Source of the DNA: Rhizomicrobium electricum
GTDB lineage: Bacteria > Pseudomonadota > Alphaproteobacteria > Micropepsales > Micropepsaceae
Assembly (NCBI RefSeq): GCF_011762045.1
Contig: NZ_JAASQS010000010.1
Location: 62,001 to 126,000, forward strand
Reading direction: 5' to 3'
Length of the DNA stretch: 64,000 nt
The notes beneath the pieces are model-generated. The model made no database searches, had not been told where the DNA came from, and was given only the letters and a program-made list of their open reading frames with translations. Made by a program: the position numbers and the translations under genes. Below are positions 8,798-16,454 of the stretch, piece by piece; position 1 is the first letter of the stretch, and the number at the start of each line of letters is the position of its first letter.

Positions 8798-11662
8798 TCA
8801 TTGACATGTGTCGCCCATCGCCGGCACCATCCAGCGATAGAGCGGTTTGATAGGTTCGAACCACTGCGAGAAGCGCAGAACCGGGGTACCAGTAAGGAAG
8901 TATTGGCTTCGTTCGGAGGACGTGAGTGCGCGACCAGAACGGGCAATGCGTCGACGGCTGGCATCGATCAGTGTCTGGCAGCGCGGAATGGGATCCCACT
9001 TGCGGAATGTACCGTCCCAGGATGCTGTGAGGATATGGTCGTTATCCACCGCGAAGGCGGCGCTCGACACGACATCGACATGGCCGCGTAGAATGTCGAG
9101 CTTCTTTCCCGTCGCAACATCCCAAACGGTCGCGGTCTTGTCACCGGACGCAGTGACAACCCGTGTTCCATCGGGCGAGAACGCGGCGCGATAGACCTGC
9201 GCCGTTTGGTGCAGAATCGAGATTTGCGTGCCGGTAGCAGCATCCCAAATCCGCGCCGTCTCGTCTTCGCCTGCGCTCGCCAAGCGCCGGGAGTCTGGCG
9301 AATAGGCCACCCCATTCACACGGCCGAGATGCCCGCGGAGGACTTTCAAGAGTTGGCCGCTGGAGCGGTCCCAAATGCGGATGTTTCCATCCGTAGAAGC
9401 TCCGGCGATGTGACGGCCGTTCGGAGAAATTGCTGTAAAGGTCGCAGCGGCATTACCCGTTTTCAAGGTAAGGGCCGTACGTCCGGTGGCGGCGTCGAAG
9501 ACCACGATGGTGTTGTCGGTGCGGGTGGCGGCGATCGTGGTTCCATCAGCGGAGAATACGGCGGATCCGAAATACCCGCCGGGATAGGACAGCAACTGTC
9601 GCCCGGTTGCGGCATCCCATACACGAACGCTGCCCGCCAACGACGAGTCAAATCCGGTCGTGACGACGCGGGCCCCGTCGGACGAGAACAGCGCGGTGTT
9701 GATCATCACGCCTTGACTGCCGAGTACGCGTATCACTTTGCCTGTGCGGGCATCCCAGATCTGTGCCGTTCCGTCCATTGATGCGGTCGCAACGCGGCGT
9801 CCGTCGGCGGACCACCCAGCAAAGTTGATCTTTTCGCCCGTGACGAATACTCCGGGATCCGACCATATGCGGACGGTTCCGTCGTCCGATGCCGTGATCA
9901 CGCGCGTGCCATCGGCAGACCATTCTGCCGAACTGACGCCGCCTGTGTGCCCGCGCAACACCAGAAGCGCAATTCCCGTCGACGCCGTCCAGATTCGGGC
10001 AGTGGTGTCGCGCGAGGCGGTAACGATCTGCCGGCCGTCGGACGAAAAGCGGGCCGAAACAACCTCAGCCTCATGTCCACGCATTACGACGCGGGCTTTG
10101 CCGGTTCTTGCATCCCAAGTGCGAGCCGAATGATCCCATGATGCAGTGACGATGGATCCTCCATCTGGCGAAAAGTCAGCAAACGTCAACCCTTCGTCGT
10201 GGCCTCGCAACACAGCGATCTGCTGACCCGATCTCGCGTCCCACACTCGTGCAGTCGCATCGCTAGAAGCGGTCACCACACGCGTGCCGTCTGGCGAGAA
10301 CACGACAGACTTGATTTGGCCGTCATGGCCGCGCAGGACGACAAGGACCTTTCCGGTCGCGGCATTGCGAATCGTGGCCTCGTCCCAACTTGAAATCGCG
10401 ATCCACTTGTCGTCGGGTGAGAAGCTGGCATAGCTCGCATTCACAAGGAATCCAGTGATCACCGACAGCTTGCGCCCGGTTGCGGTATCCCAAATGCAGA
10501 CGGATTTGTCGTCATACACCGCGACAATACGCTTGCCGTCCGACGACGGTGCGACCGAGAGAATCTTCGCACCGGGGTGCGCCATAGCGAGGATGCGCTG
10601 TCCGTGCACAATGTCCCACACCGTCACGGTACCTTTGGCCGAGCCCGTCACAACTATGCGGCTGTCGGTCAAATAACCACCACCGACCAGCGGCTCACCA
10701 ACATTGATCTGCCCGATTTCATGCATATCTCTCCAAGCATGGCTCAGAGCAGCCAGCGCTTCCCGTTTCAGGGGGCGGGATGGCGCCGAGATCTTTTCCG
10801 GCAGCGCTTGCAGCGCAAGCATCATTCCGAGTCCCGCATCACCGGACGTGGTCGCCGTATCGGCGTCCCTCGCCAGGAACTGCGACTGGGCGATCAAAGC
10901 GCTGTTGCGGGTGGTTTCAGAATCGACGAGAGCGAATAGCGACAGCACAAGCAGCGCCGTCAAGGACAATGCGATAGCCCCCGAGAGCGCCGCCGCCCGG
11001 CGCATGCGTCGCCGCTGTGCCTCATGCTCACGCTGACGCAGGACATCGTAGCCAACACCGAGCAGTCCAGCCAGCAATTTTAGCCTTGCATTCTCCTTGC
11101 CGTCGCCTTCAGCACGGACGTCGGCTGCTATCGGCTCATTCCGCCTGGTCCCGAGGTTACCTTCCTCATCTAATTTAAATTTCAGAGCACTCGGGAAACA
11201 CTCTCTGGGATAATCCCGTGCCACGCCGAAGGCCGCTGCAAAGCCCGGTTTCTGAAGGTCTTCGAGCGCAGGCTCGTCATCCGCATTTGGAACGCCATCT
11301 ACGACCAAGGCGAGAATCCGATTCTCCCGCCCCTTGCGTTTGAACGCGAGGATTTCCTCATTCACCCACCGGCTTGTGACCGCACGTGGTGAACAGATGA
11401 CGATGAGGTATTCAGATGCATCAAGGGCTGCAACGATCTGTTCATTGAGATCCGCTGAAGACGGCAATTCCTCCCGGTCACGAAACACCGGAAAGACGCG
11501 AGGTGGAATCTTGCCGTTCCGCCCTTGAGTGCCTGCGAGGCGCTTCGGAACGCGATAGCTCTCCAGCGCTTTATGGAGCCAGTCGCCCCATTTCTTATCT
11601 TTGTGGCTATAGCTGATGAACGCGGCGTACTTTTGCGCGCGCGCTTTCGCCTCTTGCGGCAT
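8798..11662 (-). CDS. TIR domain - transmembrane helix - 14 WD40 repeats (copy 1)
   Basis: 954 residues. A TIR domain occupies about 11-150 (YAAFISYSHKD, PVFRDREELPSSADL), with SRWVNEEI at 98-105 whose Glu103 aligns with the NADase glutamate of SARM1-type TIRs. One membrane helix follows at about 230-255, preceded by the basic segment QRRRMRR. That predicts a cytoplasmic TIR and an outside C-terminus. The C-terminal two thirds hold 14 WD40 blades, enough for two seven-bladed propellers. The ATG at 11662 has GGGAGGGGG upstream. The gene starts 57 bp after the RyR gene ends. Function is inferred: a sensor whose propellers recognise a ligand and whose TIR domain signals or consumes NAD. Activity is untested. 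Confidence 0.88.
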   Translation of the reverse strand: MPQEAKARAQKYAAFISYSHKDKKWGDWLHKALESYRVPKRLAGTQGRNGKIPPRVFPVFRDREELPSSADLNEQIVAALDASEYLIVICSPRAVTSRWVNEEILAFKRKGRENRILALVVDGVPNADDEPALEDLQKPGFAAAFGVARDYPRECFPSALKFKLDEEGNLGTRRNEPIAADVRAEGDGKENARLKLLAGLLGVGYDVLRQREHEAQRRRMRRAAALSGAIALSLTALLVLSLFALVDSETTRNSALIAQSQFLARDADTATTSGDAGLGMMLALQALPEKISAPSRPLKREALAALSHAWRDMHEIGQINVGEPLVGGGYLTDSRIVVTGSAKGTVTVWDIVHGQRILAMAHPGAKILSVAPSSDGKRIVAVYDDKSVCIWDTATGRKLSVITGFLVNASYASFSPDDKWIAISSWDEATIRNAATGKVLVVLRGHDGQIKSVVFSPDGTRVVTASSDATARVWDARSGQQIAVLRGHDEGLTFADFSPDGGSIVTASWDHSARTWDARTGKARVVMRGHEAEVVSARFSSDGRQIVTASRDTTARIWTASTGIALLVLRGHTGGVSSAEWSADGTRVITASDDGTVRIWSDPGVFVTGEKINFAGWSADGRRVATASMDGTAQIWDARTGKVIRVLGSQGVMINTALFSSDGARVVTTGFDSSLAGSVRVWDAATGRQLLSYPGGYFGSAVFSADGTTIAATRTDNTIVVFDAATGRTALTLKTGNAAATFTAISPNGRHIAGASTDGNIRIWDRSSGQLLKVLRGHLGRVNGVAYSPDSRRLASAGEDETARIWDAATGTQISILHQTAQVYRAAFSPDGTRVVTASGDKTATVWDVATGKKLDILRGHVDVVSSAAFAVDNDHILTASWDGTFRKWDPIPRCQTLIDASRRRIARSGRALTSSERSQYFLTGTPVLRFSQWFEPIKPLYRWMVPAMGDTCQ

Positions 11663-11719
11663 TGCCCCCTCCCGCAGATTGACACTCAGCGTCGACACCC
11701 GCCAAAACAAAGACGTCTT

Positions 11720-13393
11720 TCAGTGCGACCTCGACAACCCGCCCTTTTTTCGCTTCAAGATTTTATCCAGCAGACCAATGAAGGCCCGATCGTAATCCTT
11801 CGTCGCCTCGGTGAGTTGATCGAAAGGCTTTATATCCGGGTGGTGCTTGCGGACATTGTCGCGAGGCTCGCCATGGCGCCAGCCGCTGATGCGCCGGTCG
11901 GCGATCCATCGCTCATGCTCAAGTTCTGCCAGACGTTCGCGTTCGGCCGGGTTGCGGTACAATGACTCGCCGGGGGCAAGTGCAGGCAGGCTCTTCCAGA
12001 CGTCATGCTTTGCCATCCAGGCACGCACGTCGAACCCAGCCTCGAACAGCTTGGCATAGATGTGAGCCACGGCCCGGCGGTTGGAAATGCGGTATTCCTC
12101 TGCCAACTCGTCCCAAGGCTTCGACGCGGGACCATTGCTAGGCGAGGTGGCCAAGTAGGCTCGATGATATTCGCGCTCGGCAATATCATCTTCTTTGGCC
12201 AGAAAGCTGCTCGCCGCGATCATGTCCGCAGTGGTGCCAAATGCTATGATTTCATTTGGCTTCAGCGTGCTGCCGGGCGCCGGCCTGTCGATCTCGTGAG
12301 CGCCATGGAGCACGAAAACCGGCGCGGCAAAGACAGCTTCGCGCGCTTGCGGAACGAACGAAAGAGCGGTGGCGAGCGAACGCCTGCCATCGTCGAACAA
12401 GACGTAAACGGCTGTCACCGGCGCGTTTTCGGCCAGTCGCCCGATGTTGCCGGCAAAGCTTGTGCTGGTATCGAGATAACCCGCCGGAAGGAGGTGGATA
12501 TCCGCTTCCACCTCGATCTCAGGATAGCGGCTCGCTAGCCGTGCCCTAAATTCATCGGGGTTTGCGCAAAGCGCGCTGAATATCAACTTGCCGAAGGTGA
12601 GCGTGCGAGCAGTGAGGATCATTTCGCAGATCAGTGCTTCCAGCCAATCATCGTCTCCCATCAGCATGGCATGGACACGCTGCTGGCCCGCATCTTTGGC
12701 CAGCAAAAAAGGCGGATAGCTGCGCACAACATAGCGCGCAGCCAGGCCGGGTTCGGAAAAGGCACTCAATCGTTCGGCTCCGGGCAAATTGCGCAAAGTT
12801 TCGGCAAGCCAGAAATCATGCGCTCTGACATGGACTTGGGTGCGAGGGTAATGCCGCTTGGCTGCCAAAGCGAGATCGATTGCCTTAGCGTCATCGGTGG
12901 GCGCAACAACGATCGCCTGCGCTTTCGTGGCCCCTGTGGAGTGCAAATTGCGGGGGCCAGCGAACGGCAGCCGGACAAGTCCACCGCTCGAATGTACTGC
13001 ATCAGTCAAGCTGCGCAGATGCACGACCGAAGCGCCCGGCGCTTCGCTCAAATCGTCGGCGAAGGCGCTGTCACCTACCACGATCAAGTGGCCACGCTTG
13101 AGGGCTGCGCCGAGGCGGATCAGATTTTGCCGGAACAGCCCCAGAAACACGATAAACACTGCCAGCGGCCCGACGATCACGCCAAGAAAGCGCGCCGCCT
13201 CAAGCGCCCAATTGGCGTCGTGATGTTCTGCGAGGAGTTCATAGGTTTCGCCGGCGTCGATTGTCCTAATGGCGAGGTAAATTTTGTCGGTGAACGGCAC
13301 CTGGCCGCTCCAGCCATAGAGGCCGAGCGCAATGGCGGTGGCCGACAACAGACCCAACAAAAGAAGAAGCCGCAGGCTGTGTTTGTGTTCCAT
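11720..13393 (-). CDS. Membrane protein with 2TM, RCK/TrkA-like Rossmann domain and C-terminal RyR domain
   Basis: 557 residues. Two membrane helices (about 8-28 and 68-88) flank FTDKIYLAIRTI, which resembles the pore-helix region of two-TM potassium channels but lacks the T-V-G-Y-G filter. A Rossmann-like domain begins at GHLIVVGDSAFA (101-112), like RCK/TrkA-N domains. The C-terminus (about 485-550) carries a Ry (ryanodine-receptor) domain with LEHERWIADRRISGW, HGEPRD and FDQLTEATKDYDR. Prokaryotic Ry domains have been proposed as sensors of nucleotide-derived ligands. It starts 4 bp after the stop of TIR copy 2 and precedes copy 1, so it is embedded in the TIR cluster. Inferred role: an effector channel or sensor gated by a TIR product. 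Confidence 0.75.
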   Translation of the reverse strand: MEHKHSLRLLLLLGLLSATAIALGLYGWSGQVPFTDKIYLAIRTIDAGETYELLAEHHDANWALEAARFLGVIVGPLAVFIVFLGLFRQNLIRLGAALKRGHLIVVGDSAFADDLSEAPGASVVHLRSLTDAVHSSGGLVRLPFAGPRNLHSTGATKAQAIVVAPTDDAKAIDLALAAKRHYPRTQVHVRAHDFWLAETLRNLPGAERLSAFSEPGLAARYVVRSYPPFLLAKDAGQQRVHAMLMGDDDWLEALICEMILTARTLTFGKLIFSALCANPDEFRARLASRYPEIEVEADIHLLPAGYLDTSTSFAGNIGRLAENAPVTAVYVLFDDGRRSLATALSFVPQAREAVFAAPVFVLHGAHEIDRPAPGSTLKPNEIIAFGTTADMIAASSFLAKEDDIAEREYHRAYLATSPSNGPASKPWDELAEEYRISNRRAVAHIYAKLFEAGFDVRAWMAKHDVWKSLPALAPGESLYRNPAERERLAELEHERWIADRRISGWRHGEPRDNVRKHHPDIKPFDQLTEATKDYDRAFIGLLDKILKRKKGGLSRSH

Positions 13394-13397
13394 TGGA

Positions 13398-16313
13398 TCA
13401 GTTCGCCTTGTTCAAGAAGGACAGATACGTGCGCAACTGGTCGAGCCAGCGTTGCGGCGCTGACAGCTTCGGTTTGGCGCCTGGCAATGGCGGCACGCCG
13501 GGAATGCCCTCGCAAACATCGCGGGTTGGATCAGGCCATTCGGCCTGCAGCAGCGGGTCGTTTTGGATTTCTGCAGCACTGAAACGGCGGCCGCCGCTGC
13601 CCAGAACAATATTGCAGGCTTCAGTTGCGGCTTGGGCCCAATCCTTCACATACAGCGAAGAGTCCCAATGCAATATCCTTCCGCTATAATCTGCGGATAC
13701 GATGCGGTGATCGTTCGGCAAAAACACGACGGTCACGACGGCGTCGGCATGCCCCTTCAACGGTTCGCCGATCTGCTTGCCGGTACGAGTGTCCCAGATG
13801 CGGATTGTATTGTCCCACCCCCCCGATACGATGCGGCTGCCGTCGGTCGAAAAAGCGACGGTTGAAACAGCTGCGGTGTGCCCCGTCAGTGGCGCGCCGA
13901 CCTGTTTTCCGGTGCGCGCATCCCAAAGACGTACAGTGTTGTCGCCACTTCCCGACACAACGCGACTGCCATCCGGCGAAAAAGCGACCGATTCGACAGG
14001 GCTGGTATGGCCGGTGAGGGGGGCGCCAATTTGTTTTCCGCTCCGCACATCCCAAATGCGAATGGCATTATCGATATCACCCGACACGAGATATCGACCG
14101 TCGGTCGAAAATGCGACGCTTGAGACTTCTTCGTCGTGCCCTGAGAGGGATGATCCGATTTGTTTTCCGGTATGAGCATTCCAAATAACAATGCTCGCGT
14201 CCCTTGACCCTGTTCCGGCCCCAGACCAATCCATGCCACTTCCCGACGCAATCAGGTTACCATCCCGTGAAAAGGCGATTGATCGTGCTCCACCTTTGAG
14301 TGCCGTAAGCGGCGATCCGACTTGACTCCGCGTACGGACATCCCAAATGCGCACGGTGGCATCCAGCCGTCCCACAAACATGCCGACCGGGTTTATCCGG
14401 CTGCCCGACGCGAGACGTTGTGCATCAGGAGAAATCGCTACCGAAGAAATCTCATCGGTATGCCCAATGAATGGTGCTCCGACTTGATGTCCGGTCTTTG
14501 TATCCCAGATACGGATACCGGCGTTGAAATCTCCGGACACAATTCGGCTGCCGTCAACGGAAAATGCAAAACAACTGAACGACGTTCCTTCCAGGAGCGT
14601 GGCGCTAATCTGCTTATCTATGCGGGCATCCCACAGACGGACTGTAGAATCCCAACTTCCAGATACGATCGTGCGGCCATCTGGTGAATAGCCTACAGAT
14701 CTAACTGTACTTGTATGCCCCGCAAGAGCATCTCCGATCTGTTTGCCTGTGTGCGCATTCCATATGCGGATGGTACCATCCCAACCCGCTGACACAATTT
14801 GGCTGCCGTCAGGCGAATAAGCGACCGAGCCAACTACGCCGGTGTGCCCTTCAAGAGGCGGCCCAATTTTTCGGCCGGTCTTTGCATCCCATATTCGGAT
14901 CACATTGTCGCCATCACCCGTCACAACGCGGCTGCCGTCAGGTGAAACAGTAAGGGATCTGGCAACACCTTCGTCCAGGATCAAGCCGATCTGCTTGCCG
15001 TTCGTCGAATTCCAGATTCGGATTGTTTTGTCGTCGCTCGCGGAAAAAATGCGACTGCCGTCCGGTGAATATATAACGGCATTTATATGGAATTTATGTC
15101 CTACCAGAGACATGGCTGCCGGTATGCCAGTGCGCCAATCCCAAATTTGGATATTGTGATCCAACCCTCCCGAGACTATGCGGCTGCCATCAGGTGAAAA
15201 CGAAATTGTACTGATCGACGATCTGCCCGTGAAGAACTCGCGTATCAGTTTGCCAGTCGCCACATTCCATACGCGAATAAAGCCGTCGCTGTTTCCTGCT
15301 GCTACCTGTGCTCCATCAAGCGAAAAGACGACTGATTCAACGATATTGGTGCGCGAAGTCGCCAATACGTGCGTTTGACTGCCGCTTTTCACATCCCAAA
15401 TGCGCAACGTGCCATCGGCACTACCGGTCGCAATACGTCTGCCATCGTGTGAAAAGACAACCGAATTAACAGAGCCAGTGTGTCCTTCTAGAACCCTGCT
15501 CTCATGCGTGGCATCGAGCGCACTGAGAAGGACATCATGATACTCCGGACCATTTGCCGGAGCGAGTTTCATACCGGCAAGGGCGTAGCGCATTGCGAGC
15601 AGGGGATCGCCGTGTTTCACAGCAGATTCGGCGGCTATTGCTACGAAGCGATTGAGCGCGTTGTTGGCTTTCTGGGTGTTTGCCTCCGATTGCTGCCAGA
15701 ACCAGCCCGCTGCCACAGCCATCCCCGCGAACACCGTCATGCCCAGCCCTGCCAGCGCTAAACGCTGCCGTTGCGCCCGTCTTTCGCGATGCACCAGATC
15801 GTCGGGGTTCACCCCCAACATTCCGGCGATGATTTTTATCGCGCCGTTTTCGCGCCCGTCTCTGCCGGAGCGCAGATCGGCATTGAGATTTTCGCCAGCC
15901 GCTTCCAACGCCGGGGGATAGCAACCGGGCGGATCGCCCTCGACGATCACCGGGATGATGCGGCCCTTGCCCAGCCGCCTGAACTCGGCAATCTCGTCGT
16001 TGACATACAGGCTCGCCGCCGCGTTCGGCGAACAGAGCACAATCAGCGCTTCGGAAGCGGCCAACGCTTCAAACAGCTTCGGCGCTAGCGGCTGGCCGGC
16101 GGGTAATTCCTCGCGGTCACGGAAAATACGTCCTAAGCGCCGGCCCCACAGCGCCCGCTTGCCGTATCCGGGCGCGACACCACCGGGAATGCTGTAGCGT
16201 TCAAGACACCGGTGCAGCCAAGCGGCGATTTCCTCGTCCTTATGGCTGTAACAAATATACGCCGCGTATTTGAACGCGCTCTTTTCGTTCTTCCCCGCCA
16301 CGCACGCCCCCAA
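13398..16313 (-). CDS. TIR domain - transmembrane helix - 14 WD40 repeats (copy 2)
   Basis: 971 residues if the TTG at 16313 is the start (GGGAAGAG lies just upstream); a GTG at 16301 is an alternative. The TIR domain begins at KYAAYICYSHKD and has SLYVNDEI with Glu107 in the catalytic-type position. The basic segment RRAQRQR precedes a single membrane helix (LALAGLGMTVFAGMAVAAGW), predicting N-in topology. Fourteen WD40 blades follow, several with near-identical IRIWD ends, again two seven-bladed propellers' worth. It is the most divergent of the three paralogues, with a shortened TIR-to-helix linker. It ends 4 bp before the RyR gene, the tightest coupling in the cluster, so these two may form the functional pair. 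Confidence 0.86.
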   Translation of the reverse strand: MGACVAGKNEKSAFKYAAYICYSHKDEEIAAWLHRCLERYSIPGGVAPGYGKRALWGRRLGRIFRDREELPAGQPLAPKLFEALAASEALIVLCSPNAAASLYVNDEIAEFRRLGKGRIIPVIVEGDPPGCYPPALEAAGENLNADLRSGRDGRENGAIKIIAGMLGVNPDDLVHRERRAQRQRLALAGLGMTVFAGMAVAAGWFWQQSEANTQKANNALNRFVAIAAESAVKHGDPLLAMRYALAGMKLAPANGPEYHDVLLSALDATHESRVLEGHTGSVNSVVFSHDGRRIATGSADGTLRIWDVKSGSQTHVLATSRTNIVESVVFSLDGAQVAAGNSDGFIRVWNVATGKLIREFFTGRSSISTISFSPDGSRIVSGGLDHNIQIWDWRTGIPAAMSLVGHKFHINAVIYSPDGSRIFSASDDKTIRIWNSTNGKQIGLILDEGVARSLTVSPDGSRVVTGDGDNVIRIWDAKTGRKIGPPLEGHTGVVGSVAYSPDGSQIVSAGWDGTIRIWNAHTGKQIGDALAGHTSTVRSVGYSPDGRTIVSGSWDSTVRLWDARIDKQISATLLEGTSFSCFAFSVDGSRIVSGDFNAGIRIWDTKTGHQVGAPFIGHTDEISSVAISPDAQRLASGSRINPVGMFVGRLDATVRIWDVRTRSQVGSPLTALKGGARSIAFSRDGNLIASGSGMDWSGAGTGSRDASIVIWNAHTGKQIGSSLSGHDEEVSSVAFSTDGRYLVSGDIDNAIRIWDVRSGKQIGAPLTGHTSPVESVAFSPDGSRVVSGSGDNTVRLWDARTGKQVGAPLTGHTAAVSTVAFSTDGSRIVSGGWDNTIRIWDTRTGKQIGEPLKGHADAVVTVVFLPNDHRIVSADYSGRILHWDSSLYVKDWAQAATEACNIVLGSGGRRFSAAEIQNDPLLQAEWPDPTRDVCEGIPGVPPLPGAKPKLSAPQRWLDQLRTYLSFLNKAN

Positions 16314-16454
16314 CTCTTCCCGTCAGAAGAGAATACATCGCGTTTCCCAACTGGTCACGTTCTGCCCACATAGCTTTTAGCAATTCAGAAACCGGCCCAA
16401 TCTTAGAACAACTCCAAAAGCCAACACTGCAAACCAGGCGGCGCTGGTTCAGCG

